DNA of 64,000 nt from assembly GCA_965658375.1 (NCBI GenBank), contig CBFHSD010000007.1, forward strand, positions 6,109 through 70,108, given 5' to 3'. Every line of letters begins with the position of its first letter. The first letter of the stretch is position 1. The notes beneath the pieces are model-generated. The model was not told the origin of the DNA. It saw only the letters and a list, made by a program, of their open reading frames with translations, and did not search any database. Position numbers and translations under genes: made by a program. Origin of the DNA: CBFHSD01 sp965658375. GTDB lineage: Bacteria; Bacteroidota; Bacteroidia; Flavobacteriales_G; Salibacteraceae. Below are positions 1 to 9,488 of this stretch, piece by piece.

Positions 1-111
1 AAATTCTGAAATAATGATTACTTCAGTCTTTAACGTATCCTTTTTTTGTGCCTGCAAAACTGAGGCTTGACAAAGGAGAAGGCCCGATATAAGTACTATT
101 GCTCTTTTCAT
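1..111 (-). CDS. Secreted or outer-membrane protein, N-terminus only (runs off the window)
   Basis: The first 37 codons of a minus-strand gene are present. They encode a clear signal peptide (MKRAIVLISGLLLCQASVLQA) followed by QKKDTLKTEVI. The ATG overlaps the TGA of the preceding TPR gene in an ATGA arrangement, so the two are probably translationally coupled. In many Flavobacteriia the gene after such a TPR protein encodes a beta-barrel or TonB-receptor-like protein whose mature start reads TEVI..; that identity is inference, since the body of the gene lies outside the window. Confidence 0.6.
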   Translation of the reverse strand, partial: MKRAIVLISGLLLCQASVLQAQKKDTLKTEVIIISEF

Positions 112-3100
112 TCTTGTTCCTCCTCTATTTCAATTTCTTCTTCCATCAAGGATTCTAGAAACTCCATGTCCATTTCAAAAACGCCCTCTTCCTTTTCAAA
201 AAGGTCTATTTCGGGTTCTTCCACTTCTTCACTTTCTTTCTGGGCCTCTTCTGCCTCTATTTCTTCAATCAAGGTTTTACAAGCATCCACAATTTCCGGA
301 TCGCCCGTAAAGTTTTTCACAACCCCATCGGCAGTGGCTTTGGCTTGGAAATTATCTCCCATATCTCTATACACATTGGCTAAAAGCAACATGCCCTTAG
401 CCAACCAATAATCATAAGTAGGTTTATGGTTCACCAGATCAAATACCAATTCTTCGGCTTGTGCATAGCGTTCTTGTTTGAAAGCAATTTCTGCCTTGCA
501 GTATTTGGCTTCTGCAGCATACACGTTATTGGTATAATTCACGATGCTATCAAACTGAACAAAAGCACTATCAAAGGCGCCAAGAATATTGGTAGAATGT
601 GCTTTGATCATCATGGCTTCTAGTATAAGTGCTGTTTCTACCTTGTTCATCTCCAACACCATATCGGCATATTTAATGGCTTCTTGATAGCCTTCTAACT
701 CATAGTAGCAACGCATTTGCCCTTTGTAGGCCACCTCTTTATTGCTGGGGTACTCTGCAATGGTTTCTAATTGTTGGTAGTTCAAGAGCGCCTCATCATA
801 CAGCTTGTTGCTCATGTTAATGGTGCTGGCGTGAACCGCTGCAAACTCAGAGAATTTGTTCAATGGCTGTGCGAGAATGAAATTGAAATCTCCCAAAGCT
901 TCATCAAACTGCTCTGCTTTATACAAGCAATCGCCTCTGTAGTAATGTGCGTCCAATGCAAAAATCGGATAGTCGAAACGATCGATATATTTGGTAAAAC
1001 TATTGATCGCTTTCCCGCACTGGTTGGTCTGAATTTGAATCTCGGCAGCTTCGTAGGTCAATGAATCTAAGGCTGCATCTGAAATTTGCATAAAGCCCAA
1101 CTCAGCAATAAATTCTTCATAGTCGCTGATCTCACCTGTTTCTTTATAAATACTTTCAATAATGCGAATGGCTTCTTTAGATTGTTGGTAGGTTGGGTAT
1201 TCTTTCACCACCTCTTTTAATTCGACCAACGCCAAATCGTTTTCGCCCTCATTGTAATAGATGGATCCCACACCAATGCGCGATTTTCTGTTGAATGAGC
1301 TATAGGGATAATTGTCTATTACTTGGTTGAACTTGGCCAAAGCCTTATCTATATCGCCTTTGCCTTGGTAGCTTTTACCTAGGTGGTAGTACGCTGCATC
1401 TTTATAGTTAGACGATGGATAATTGACGGTGAGCTTTTCTAGCAGTTCTATATGCTTATCGCCATCTTTTAAGACCATAGTAGCCAAAGCATATTGGTAC
1501 AAGGCATAGTCAGGATCTCTCAAACCCAATGCAACGGCCTTCTCGTAATATTCTAGACTCAAGATGTACTCTTTTTGAATAAAGTAGCAATCTCCCGTTC
1601 TGATGTACGCATCTGCTTTTCTTTCTGCGTCTTCATTTGAGGTATAACTCACAAACTTCCTGAACCATGAAGCGGCTTGATCGTACTCTTTTTGATCGAA
1701 ATAGGCGTATGCTAAACCGTAGTGCGCCAAGACAAACTCTTTCAATAAAATGGCTCGTGGACTTAAGATGAATTCTGTATACAAGTCTACAGCATTGTTA
1801 TAATCACCATTTCTGTAATGCGCTTCTGCCATCCAGTATTGGGCCTGTGTGCTCAGCTCCTTATTGTAGTCTTGCTCTTGCGCTTTGCTTAAGGTTTCAA
1901 TGGCTGCGTTGAACTGCTGATTTTGAAACTGGTCTATCCCCGAGTTGTACAGCAATTGCTGATACACGCCTTGTAAACGACTTTCAATCAACTCAAGCTT
2001 TTCTATAGACTGAATAGCTGCCTGGTAATTGTTGATGGATAGGTAAATGTTAATGAGGAAATTATAGGCCTCTTCCTTTCGGTAAGAATCTGGGTACTTC
2101 TCAAGGTATTTCACAAAAGCATCTACCGCATAGTTATACGGATCGTAAGCCAATTCAAGCGCCAATTTAGCGTAGTTGAACATGGCATCTTCAGAGATTT
2201 TTTGATCAAAATCTAGCGTGTAGGCTTTTTCGTAAGCTGTTCTCGCCTCTCTTTTGCTGCCTTGTTTAAGGTAAGCACTGGCTAGCGTGTATGCTGCAGA
2301 TTGCGCCAAAGCATCATCTTTAAACATAACTTTCTCAAACCACTTCACCGCATTGTCATAATCTACCACTCTAAAGTAGGCGTAACCCAATTGGTAAAAA
2401 TCTTCTCTCTTTTTCTCAGCCCCTTGGCTCTGGTACAATTCTAAATAAGGCAAAGCTTGCGCCCACTCCTCTAAATGGTAGTGTGATTCTCCCACCAATC
2501 TAGAAATCTCAACTACCCTTTTGGTTCCTTCTGCTTCTAGCATAGGAACCGCGTAATCTATGAGTTCTTGGTGTTTCTCTTGGTTATAGTAAATGTGTGT
2601 AATGTAATAAGGAACAACCACCTTAAACTTGGGGTGGCTGCTCAGTTTAATGAGTGTTTTTAACGCGGTTTCGTAATTGCCCTGTTGATAAGCAATGTGG
2701 CCGTAATAGTAGTTTGCTGGAGCGTAAAAGCTCGATTCAATGTCAATCAATTTAAAGAAGTAGCTCTTCGCTTCATCCAATTCATTCTCTTGGTAATGGG
2801 CGTAACCCTTTCTAAATTGCATTTCGAAACGCTCTTCTTTGGTGAGGTCTCTTTCATCTAAGAAGTTGTACCAATAAATTACTTTCTCCCATTTCTTCTT
2901 GCGGTAGTTATAATGTGCCAATTGGAAATAGGCATTTTTTACTCGTGGGCTCTCTGGATACAAGCGAATAAACTCAGATAACTGGTACTCGGCATCTCTA
3001 TTAAAGAGCTGCAGCGCACACATTCCCTTGTAGTAAACCGAATTGACATACACTTCAGAGTTATGGTCTTCAATATCAAGCATGGCCTGATCAAAAGCAT

Positions 3101-3248
3101 GCATTGCAGCACTGTACTTTTCTTTATCAAAGAGCTCCATTCCCTCTAGGTAAGAGGATATTTCGGTTGTGAGAAGCGTTGTTTTCTGCCCCAGTGAGCT
3201 GAACAAAAAGCCTAGAAAACAAAGCGTTATTAGAAATCTCTTGTGCAC
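108..3248 (-). CDS. Large periplasmic tetratricopeptide-repeat protein
   Basis: This 1046-residue protein has an N-terminal signal peptide (MHKRFLITLCFLGFLFSSLGQ) and is built almost wholly of TPR helical pairs, with recurring patterns such as YY.G.. , A...Y and YP.S. The last 40 residues or so are very rich in Glu and may be disordered. TPR arrays scaffold protein complexes, and the signal peptide places this one in the periplasm or at the outer membrane. It overlaps the next gene (another exported protein) by 4 bp, so the two probably form one unit. The exact partner is unknown. Similar long TPR proteins occur throughout Bacteroidota next to outer-membrane proteins. Confidence 0.85.
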   Translation of the reverse strand: MHKRFLITLCFLGFLFSSLGQKTTLLTTEISSYLEGMELFDKEKYSAAMHAFDQAMLDIEDHNSEVYVNSVYYKGMCALQLFNRDAEYQLSEFIRLYPESPRVKNAYFQLAHYNYRKKKWEKVIYWYNFLDERDLTKEERFEMQFRKGYAHYQENELDEAKSYFFKLIDIESSFYAPANYYYGHIAYQQGNYETALKTLIKLSSHPKFKVVVPYYITHIYYNQEKHQELIDYAVPMLEAEGTKRVVEISRLVGESHYHLEEWAQALPYLELYQSQGAEKKREDFYQLGYAYFRVVDYDNAVKWFEKVMFKDDALAQSAAYTLASAYLKQGSKREARTAYEKAYTLDFDQKISEDAMFNYAKLALELAYDPYNYAVDAFVKYLEKYPDSYRKEEAYNFLINIYLSINNYQAAIQSIEKLELIESRLQGVYQQLLYNSGIDQFQNQQFNAAIETLSKAQEQDYNKELSTQAQYWMAEAHYRNGDYNNAVDLYTEFILSPRAILLKEFVLAHYGLAYAYFDQKEYDQAASWFRKFVSYTSNEDAERKADAYIRTGDCYFIQKEYILSLEYYEKAVALGLRDPDYALYQYALATMVLKDGDKHIELLEKLTVNYPSSNYKDAAYYHLGKSYQGKGDIDKALAKFNQVIDNYPYSSFNRKSRIGVGSIYYNEGENDLALVELKEVVKEYPTYQQSKEAIRIIESIYKETGEISDYEEFIAELGFMQISDAALDSLTYEAAEIQIQTNQCGKAINSFTKYIDRFDYPIFALDAHYYRGDCLYKAEQFDEALGDFNFILAQPLNKFSEFAAVHASTINMSNKLYDEALLNYQQLETIAEYPSNKEVAYKGQMRCYYELEGYQEAIKYADMVLEMNKVETALILEAMMIKAHSTNILGAFDSAFVQFDSIVNYTNNVYAAEAKYCKAEIAFKQERYAQAEELVFDLVNHKPTYDYWLAKGMLLLANVYRDMGDNFQAKATADGVVKNFTGDPEIVDACKTLIEEIEAEEAQKESEEVEEPEIDLFEKEEGVFEMDMEFLESLMEEEIEIEEEQE

Positions 3249-3431
3249 GCGCCTTCAGATTTTATGGTATAGAAACGTTTTTTCAAAGTAAATAGCCCTC
3301 ATGGGTGAAATACTTCTGTGTTTCACTTAGTTTTCAACGCTTTGGTGTTAACCTAAAATCAATAACAGTGCGAATTGAAAAGAAGATCGCTCGGTTTTTT
3401 TCATTTTTTTTGTACGAACAATATCTAAGGT

Positions 3432-4103
3432 ATGGAAAACTCTCCCGTAATCTCAATGAACAACGCCACCATAGCACATGGTAAAGAAGTTGTGCTCTCT
3501 AAAGTGAATGTTTCTATTGAAAAGGGACAGTTTTTATACCTGGTAGGAAAAACAGGCAGTGGTAAATCTACCTTGCTTAAATCTTTGTATGGAGAAGTGA
3601 AGCTTTCTGGCGGAAGCGGCAGTGTAGCGGGCTTTGACCTGTTGAAGTTAAAATCTAAACAAGTACCTTTTCTAAGAAGAAAGTTGGGGATTGTTTTTCA
3701 AGATTTTCAATTGCTTCCAGACCGTTCTGTTGGAGAAAACCTCTTGTTTGTATTAAAGGCTACAGGATGGAAAGACAAAAATGCGATGCGTGCTCGCATT
3801 ACCGAAGTGTTGGAACACGTGGGCTTAAGCGAAAAGTTGAATAGCATGCCTCATGAACTTTCTGGGGGTGAGCAGCAACGTATTTCCATAGCACGCGCTT
3901 TACTAAACAAGCCAGATGTGATTTTGGCCGATGAACCTACAGGGAACCTAGACCCTGAGACATCTGACAACATCATTCACCTATTGAGTGATATTAGCAT
4001 GGACGGAACTGCTGTTCTGATGGCTACACACGATTACGAATTGATGAGCAAATACCCTGCACCAACTATTAAATGTGAGGAAGGCAGTGTGGTGATTACG
4101 TAG
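3432..4103 (+). CDS. ftsE: FtsE-like ABC transporter ATPase
   Basis: A 223-residue single-domain ABC ATPase. The Walker A motif GKTGSGKST is near residues 39-47, the Q-loop reads VFQDFQLLPD, the signature LSGGEQQR is near 142, Walker B plus the D-loop read ILADEPTGNLDP near 165, and the switch His is in MATHD. Length and the pattern VFQDFQLL..RSVGENL fit the FtsE/LolD branch. FtsE works with FtsX at the divisome to control peptidoglycan hydrolases. No FtsX-like permease lies beside it here, so the symbol rests on sequence pattern alone and a LolD-type role cannot be excluded. The gene stands alone, divergent from the TPR gene. Confidence 0.72.
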   Translation: MENSPVISMNNATIAHGKEVVLSKVNVSIEKGQFLYLVGKTGSGKSTLLKSLYGEVKLSGGSGSVAGFDLLKLKSKQVPFLRRKLGIVFQDFQLLPDRSVGENLLFVLKATGWKDKNAMRARITEVLEHVGLSEKLNSMPHELSGGEQQRISIARALLNKPDVILADEPTGNLDPETSDNIIHLLSDISMDGTAVLMATHDYELMSKYPAPTIKCEEGSVVIT

Positions 4104-4315
4104 TAAAAAACACTTTAAGCAAGCTTGGCTTTTGAGCCCGGTGGATATTTGATAGTCTTCTAGGCGCATTACTTATAGTCTGAAAGTTGTAGAGTATTAA
4201 AAAATATGAAATCCAAAACTTCTACCATTGCTTAAAAGGGTATTGAAACAATAGTTCTACAAATTCTTAGGTTGAGATTTAATTGAGCAAGGATTCTTTG
4301 GCGCATGCATCTAGC

Positions 4316-4365
4316 AATAAGGGTTCAATTTATTGCTATCTCTCAAGCAATTGAACGTTCTTATT
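4316..4365. repeat. Inverted repeat / stem-loop in a 309-bp gap
   Basis: AATAAG and GTTCAATT on the left pair with AATTGAAC and CTTATT on the right, giving two stacked stems separated by a small bulge, about 50 nt upstream of the hydrolase gene. It could be an RNA hairpin in the leader or a protein site. There is no U-tract, so it is not a typical terminator. Nothing else with coding character was seen between 4104 and 4412. Confidence 0.4.
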
Positions 4366-4412
4366 CGCCTTAAAAAAAGAAATAGCAATCCTATATTTAA
4401 CGCTATACATTC

Positions 4413-5255
4413 ATGAGAACATTTCACTTAAGTATTCTATTATTCCTTGTCTTGGCATCCTGTGTAAACACAACTAGCAAAAGCGAACAGCTTGAAAAGT
4501 TAAAGGCAGAAGAAGAAAGCGAACAAAATGAAATAGCAGCACTTCATGCGCTCGTTAAAGGAAACGGAAGCCCAACTGTAATTTTTGAATCTGGCCTAGG
4601 AACTCCATTAAATAATTGGGATCGCATTCAAACAGCTATTTCTAGTGATTACAAAACTATTTCTTACGATAGAAAAGGAATAGGTCAATCGCCAGCAACA
4701 GAAGAACCAAGAACGCTAGATAAATTAGTGAGTGACTTAGACCAATTAGTTACTCAAAATAAAATTGATGGTCCCATCAATCTAGTTGGCCACTCTCTTG
4801 GAGGGCATATTGTTAGAAAGTACCAACAACTATTCCCGGCTAAGATTGCAGGTTTATTCCTTATTGATCCAACAAATGAATACATCTATGAAGAAGTATT
4901 CAATCAAATGTCTCAAACAGCCGCAGATTCAATGAAGGCAGCATGGGATAAGGGCTTTAAAAAAGGCTCTATTGGCGTGTATAACGAATGGAAAGAAGTC
5001 TATGATATTGACTTAATTATGAGAAAGCACCCTCTTCCTTCAGATATACCCATCACCATTCTTGCATCGTACCAAAAGAGTACATTTCTAACCACGCAAA
5101 ATGCTCAGATTAAAAAAGAGCAATTTTCAAATTGGAAAAAAGATAAGCCCAATGTGAAGATATTGAACACCGAGAATAGCGGTCACTACATTCATCTTGG
5201 AGAACCTGATTGGGTCATCGCTCAACTGGAAAAATACCTAAAAAACTTAAAGTAA
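4413..5255 (+). CDS. Alpha/beta-hydrolase lipoprotein
   Basis: This 280-residue protein starts with a lipoprotein signal peptide with the lipobox LVLASC (Cys near residue 17), then a charged linker rich in Glu and Lys, then an alpha/beta-hydrolase fold. The nucleophile elbow GHSLGG puts the catalytic Ser near residue 127. The preceding YDRKGIGQSP strand is typical of the fold, LIDPTN offers the acidic residue, and SGHYIH near 257 offers the catalytic His. It should be anchored in the cell envelope and hydrolyse an ester or amide; the substrate is unknown. A small membrane protein follows 51 bp downstream on the same strand. Confidence 0.8.
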   Translation: MRTFHLSILLFLVLASCVNTTSKSEQLEKLKAEEESEQNEIAALHALVKGNGSPTVIFESGLGTPLNNWDRIQTAISSDYKTISYDRKGIGQSPATEEPRTLDKLVSDLDQLVTQNKIDGPINLVGHSLGGHIVRKYQQLFPAKIAGLFLIDPTNEYIYEEVFNQMSQTAADSMKAAWDKGFKKGSIGVYNEWKEVYDIDLIMRKHPLPSDIPITILASYQKSTFLTTQNAQIKKEQFSNWKKDKPNVKILNTENSGHYIHLGEPDWVIAQLEKYLKNLK

Positions 5256-5306
5256 AACAAGGATCACCCTTCAATTTGCCTAACCGCAGTAAAACCTAAG
5301 CCATTA

Positions 5307-5843
5307 ATGACAGAATATTATACTTACTGGAGTCTAAATGATTTGCCAAGCAATCACTTTAACCCCGTTTTCACTTCGTTCTGCATTGCACTATTTTTCC
5401 TCACCGTATTTGCTCTTTTAGTCAAAAACAAGCACAAAATTACCTATGATAATAAAAAGCCATTAACGGTACTTACTTTGCTGCTTGGACTTACGGCATT
5501 TCTTCTCGGTTCTTACTGGACGGTGTTTCCAATAGAGAAAAATGAACCCTATAAAGTTCTACTAGAAAGAAACTTAGTTTCTAAAGTTGAAGGTGTCATA
5601 TCAAATTTCAATATAGTCTATACCTCTACTCGCGTGGGTACAAGAACAAGCGAATCGTTTTCTATTGGAGGTATTGATTTTAAGTACAACGACTATCATC
5701 TATCTCGATTAAACAGATTTTCCAAGACCAGCAGCAATGGTGGAATTTTAAAAAATGGATTATTTGCGAGGGTTACCTACATAAAAGAGAACAAGAGAAT
5801 TGTGAAAATCGAATTGAAAAAAGTCATAATACAGAATCCATAA
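5307..5843 (+). CDS. Small membrane protein of unknown function
   Basis: A 178-residue protein with two predicted membrane helices, roughly residues 20-40 (SFCIALFFLTVFALLV) and 52-72 (TVLTLLLGLTAFLLGSYWTV). A soluble C-terminal part of about 95 residues follows, with beta-strand character and a Lys-rich end. The topology resembles DUF3592-like proteins, but I do not recognise the family with confidence. It may be co-transcribed with the hydrolase lipoprotein just upstream. Confidence 0.6.
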   Translation: MTEYYTYWSLNDLPSNHFNPVFTSFCIALFFLTVFALLVKNKHKITYDNKKPLTVLTLLLGLTAFLLGSYWTVFPIEKNEPYKVLLERNLVSKVEGVISNFNIVYTSTRVGTRTSESFSIGGIDFKYNDYHLSRLNRFSKTSSNGGILKNGLFARVTYIKENKRIVKIELKKVIIQNP

Positions 5844-5972
5844 AACACGCATGAGAAAGAGCTTTCTAAACTTCTCATCTCTTAGTCAAATTCAATATCT
5901 CAGAATGATACACAGAAATTCAGTAATTTCCCCCTTCATTGTTAGCATCTAATTGCCAATAAAATCGAAATC

Positions 5973-6074
5973 ATGGCAGAAATTACAGAAGAAAAAAAAG
6001 ATTTAGGCATTTGGCAGCAATGCAAAAAAGCAGCACTTTTTATAATGTTTAAAACCTTACCTGAAGAAGGATAA
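5973..6074 (+). CDS. Possible 33-residue small protein
   Basis: The frame starts ATG at 5973, reads MAEITEEKKDLGIWQQC and ends LPEEG at a TAA. A charged N-terminus followed by an amphipathic stretch (KKAALFIMFKTL) looks protein-like, and it sits in an otherwise empty 362-bp gap (5844-6205). It could be a genuine small membrane-associated protein, the relic of a longer gene, or chance. No other signal was found in this gap. Confidence 0.3.
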   Translation: MAEITEEKKDLGIWQQCKKAALFIMFKTLPEEG

Positions 6075-6205
6075 GGCAAAAAAGAGATTGAGATTGCTTA
6101 CTCGCTTAAACCACACTTCTGAGGCAACGCTTATGCAAGAGAGATAGCTTAGACTATAAAAAAATAGCCCTTCGCACTGCATTATCTAAAAAAAGTAAAC
6201 CTGTC

Positions 6206-6466
6206 TTAGCCCTCAGAAATAACTAAACCTAGTTCTTTGGCCTTTTTCTTAATCTCAGCAATTTCCTTCTTCTTCTCTTTTCTTAATGCTGATTTTTTCT
6301 TTTCATCTTCTAAATGAGCAGCAAAAGCTTTCTGAATGTTGCTCGCAAAAACTCGTTTTTGTGACGTTTCCAAATGCTGAAAAAATGATTGAATCTTTAC
6401 TCCTTTTGGAGTTGTTCCCTCTTCTAAATACTCAGAAAAAAGATGTGCTATTTCCTTCGGTTTCAT
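6206..6466 (-). CDS. Small highly charged protein, unknown function
   Basis: An 86-residue protein starting MKPKEIAHLFSEYLEEG. The second half is almost all Lys, Glu and Ala (EDEKKKSALRKEKKKEIAEIKKKAKELG), probably one long helix or coiled coil. There is no signal peptide, so it is probably cytoplasmic. The family is not recognised. It is flanked by gene-poor DNA; the 210 bp on its upstream side (6467-6676) holds only a 17-codon frame from 6519. Confidence 0.5.
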   Translation of the reverse strand: MKPKEIAHLFSEYLEEGTTPKGVKIQSFFQHLETSQKRVFASNIQKAFAAHLEDEKKKSALRKEKKKEIAEIKKKAKELGLVISEG

Positions 6467-6676
6467 AAACTTTTGATAAAATTAAGATTTAAAAAAATTA
6501 AAAAAGTTCACAACAAAGATGATTAAAATAACTATCGCGGCAAACGAAGTCTATGAGCCAACAAGAATGTAGTGCTTTACAGGTAGCCAATCATAAAACA
6601 AAATGTACTACCATTCCTCTGCAAAGCATTCTAAAAAGAAAAACCTAATACTGCTTAAATGTAACAATAAGCTGAA

Positions 6677-9361
6677 CTACAACTTCACCAATTTACTGGC
6701 AACGCTGATGCCGCTTACTTTACCAACTACCACATAATTTCCTGCTTTCACATTATTCAAATCTGCTTGAATGCTGTGTTGTCCTTGTGGCAATTGTTGT
6801 TTGGTAATGAGTTGCACTTGACGGCCTTGCATATCAAATAAGCTCAATTGCACTCTTGCCGCTGTTGCGAGATTAAAAGATAAGTTGGCTATGTTTTTTA
6901 CCGGATTAGGAGATATGGCCAAATCTGTCACATTTTGTTCTACTGCTTGAATACCCGATACGGCATCATCTGCTATATCAATATATCCATGGTATAAACC
7001 GTTGCCATGTGTACCAATGGCTACAAAACCATCTGAAGCACGCACATCAATCATATCTACTACGGCATTTCCAATTAAATCTGGACTTTGCTGCACCCAC
7101 TCTGTGTCTTCACCGTTCAGAGAATCTGTGGCAAACAATCCAACACTGGTTCCTAAAAGATATATTCTTCCAGTATCTGTAGCTACAATTTCCACCCAAC
7201 GTATGCTCGGGCCGTTTCCGATGTAATATAAATTTGGTGGAGCTCCAGGCAATGGATCACCTTTTAAATTCCCTTCAATGGTTTCCCAATTAGCTCCTGC
7301 ATCTTGAGTATACCATATGCTTTGCACATTGTAATTACTGTATACCGCAATCAATTCGTTTTCATCTTCAGGATCTACACCAATAGAATTCAGGAATGCA
7401 CCAGTTGCAATGTTGTTGGTGATTTTGGTAGAAGTGGCATTTGAAACACTTCGTGCATTGTCTACCCTAAAAATATCACGCCCATTGGTTCCTGCATAAA
7501 CCACATTTGGATTGCTTGGTGCAACCTCAACAGAGGTGATATCGGCAGATGTTGAAACGGTCAACATATTTGTCCATAAAAACACGTTATTATCCGTCAT
7601 TGATAAATCCGAATTCACCCATAAATCATTGCCATTAGGCAAGTACATGATATCGGTATTTGTTGGATCCAAAGTAAAGGGATGTGTGAAGCGATAATCG
7701 TATGCTGCACCATTGGGCATGATATTGTTTCTTGAAATAACATTTCCCGAGGCAGAGTCAATAAACACCCTTTGAATATTCGCATATTGAGTACTCAAGT
7801 AAAAAGCTTCTCCTCCATCTGCAGCCATAGAATAACCTCCATCTGCTCCTCTTACCGAAGCATAGAAGCTAGAGTCGTGCATCATATTAGCGTACCAAGA
7901 CCCATTGTCTTGTAAACCACCAACAATTACTTGGCTACTGTCTGTTGCATGATCGATACCAATGCCATAGAATTGAGACGTTTGGTAACCTTCGCTCAAA
8001 CTCTCCCACTGTATGTTGAAATCGGTACAATCCGGGCTTTTATGAACCCCACCATCAGAACTGGCATACATGATATTTGCATCCAAGGGGTTGAAAAAGA
8101 TTTCTTGCTGATCTGGATGTTGAATACCAGACGACCAACTGAAATTAGGATTCCCAGCTATTCTATACCCACCTACCTGCCGGTTGGTTCCAGAAGATGC
8201 AAAACCATTTGTTGAACGGTACAAATTGGTTCCTCCTACAAAAACGGTATTGTGGTCTAAAGGGTGAACCCCAACAGACATACAATACCCCCCAAAGGGA
8301 TTGATATTTTGATTACCCGTTGGTAAGCTTCCAGTACGGTTATCCCAGGCACCATTTGTTCCTACACCATTTCCGCTTAAATACTCATAGTGGTAAAGCT
8401 TTGCCCCACTCGCATCAGAATAAAAATAGACGTGAGACTCATCACTCGGAGCAATAGCTATTCTCGTTCTACCAAGGTTGTTATTTACAATACTGGGGGT
8501 AATATCTGTCCAAGTAAAGCCATCTGTGCTTCTCCAAAAAGCGCCTGTTTTTCCAGTTGCATCAAATGCCGCATACAGCACACCTGTTGCACTAATTTGT
8601 ACAGATCCGTATTCAAATCCATTGGTGCTTTGCAAAGAGGTCTCCCAAGTGTCACCACCATCATTGCTTCGCATAATTCTACCAGGCAAGGCAGCATAAA
8701 CAATCGCACTATCTTGTCTCGTTTGATCTACTTCGATGCCAAAAACAATTCCCCAACCATTGTTGGCTTGTGGGTAATCTGTAGCTGTTGACTGGAGTAC
8801 ATTCCAAGTAACTCCGCCATCTGTAGATTTAAATATTCCCACCCCTATGTAGGATGCAGAAAACGATTTTGAAGCCGAATTACCATTCGCTTCTCCCCCA
8901 CCATAATACCATACATTGGTATTTCCAGGGCGTTGATCTTGCTCAACACAAGAAACAGACATGCTTGTATTTAAAGGAGAAACGCGATTCCAGTTTTGTC
9001 CACCATCAGCAGATCGCCACATCCCGCCAGAAACGCCTCCTGCCAAAATTACACTGGTGTCAGAAATATCTACTGCAAGTGCCCTTGTTCTACCTCCAAC
9101 ATTATAAGGGCCACCACTTACCCAATCAATACCATCTATATCTCTTTTCCCTGCCGCCTTAGGCAATTGAGAAACGAGCAATTGCTCACGCATAAAAATT
9201 CCTTCGGGAACCTCTCCAGTTGCTGGATCCATAATACGCTCTAAAAGCTGTTCTGCTCTGCCTTCTGGACCAAAATTTTCATTTTGTTCTTCGGTTACGA
9301 AAAAATAAGCGGCTAATAAAATAAGAGAAACGGGTATGATTGAAAGAAGTGTTTTTTTCAT
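6677..9361 (-). CDS. T9SS-secreted beta-propeller (sialidase/VPS10-like) protein
   Basis: An 894-residue exported protein. It has an N-terminal signal anchor (MKKTLLSIIPVSLILLAAYFF) and many BNR/VPS10-type repeats, visible as S.DGG..W motifs (RSADGGQNW, KSTDGGVTW, RSNDGGDTW, TQDAGANW). It ends in a T9SS type A sorting domain of about 75 residues (ISPNPVKN...LFDMQGRQV...LPQG...AGNYVV). The propeller probably faces the medium after T9SS export and may bind or cleave glycans or proteins; no catalytic set for true sialidase activity could be confirmed. It is divergent from the protease gene that follows, which is also a T9SS client. Confidence 0.85.
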   Translation of the reverse strand: MKKTLLSIIPVSLILLAAYFFVTEEQNENFGPEGRAEQLLERIMDPATGEVPEGIFMREQLLVSQLPKAAGKRDIDGIDWVSGGPYNVGGRTRALAVDISDTSVILAGGVSGGMWRSADGGQNWNRVSPLNTSMSVSCVEQDQRPGNTNVWYYGGGEANGNSASKSFSASYIGVGIFKSTDGGVTWNVLQSTATDYPQANNGWGIVFGIEVDQTRQDSAIVYAALPGRIMRSNDGGDTWETSLQSTNGFEYGSVQISATGVLYAAFDATGKTGAFWRSTDGFTWTDITPSIVNNNLGRTRIAIAPSDESHVYFYSDASGAKLYHYEYLSGNGVGTNGAWDNRTGSLPTGNQNINPFGGYCMSVGVHPLDHNTVFVGGTNLYRSTNGFASSGTNRQVGGYRIAGNPNFSWSSGIQHPDQQEIFFNPLDANIMYASSDGGVHKSPDCTDFNIQWESLSEGYQTSQFYGIGIDHATDSSQVIVGGLQDNGSWYANMMHDSSFYASVRGADGGYSMAADGGEAFYLSTQYANIQRVFIDSASGNVISRNNIMPNGAAYDYRFTHPFTLDPTNTDIMYLPNGNDLWVNSDLSMTDNNVFLWTNMLTVSTSADITSVEVAPSNPNVVYAGTNGRDIFRVDNARSVSNATSTKITNNIATGAFLNSIGVDPEDENELIAVYSNYNVQSIWYTQDAGANWETIEGNLKGDPLPGAPPNLYYIGNGPSIRWVEIVATDTGRIYLLGTSVGLFATDSLNGEDTEWVQQSPDLIGNAVVDMIDVRASDGFVAIGTHGNGLYHGYIDIADDAVSGIQAVEQNVTDLAISPNPVKNIANLSFNLATAARVQLSLFDMQGRQVQLITKQQLPQGQHSIQADLNNVKAGNYVVVGKVSGISVASKLVKL

Positions 9362-9488
9362 AATAAAAAGTCAATGACCCTATACACGAATTAAATTCAT
9401 GTTAAGTTTGGGAACAACAATACTAATCCGAAACAAGCAAGTTCTCGTGTTGTTTATTGGGTAATTGTTGGTAAAATCAAGAAATGTT

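Noticed and set aside
8390..8791. Plus-strand frame of 133 codons inside the beta-propeller gene, and similar frames nearby
   Set aside because: It lies wholly antisense to the intact T9SS propeller gene, and its product has no protein-like pattern. The same holds for most other frames of 60-140 codons that overlap real genes, for instance 41657-41959, 49169-49585 and 52078-52509.
9465..9488. TTG start 24 bp upstream of the protease ATG
   Set aside because: The ATG at 9489 gives a clean signal peptide; the extra residues LVKSRNV would spoil its charge pattern.
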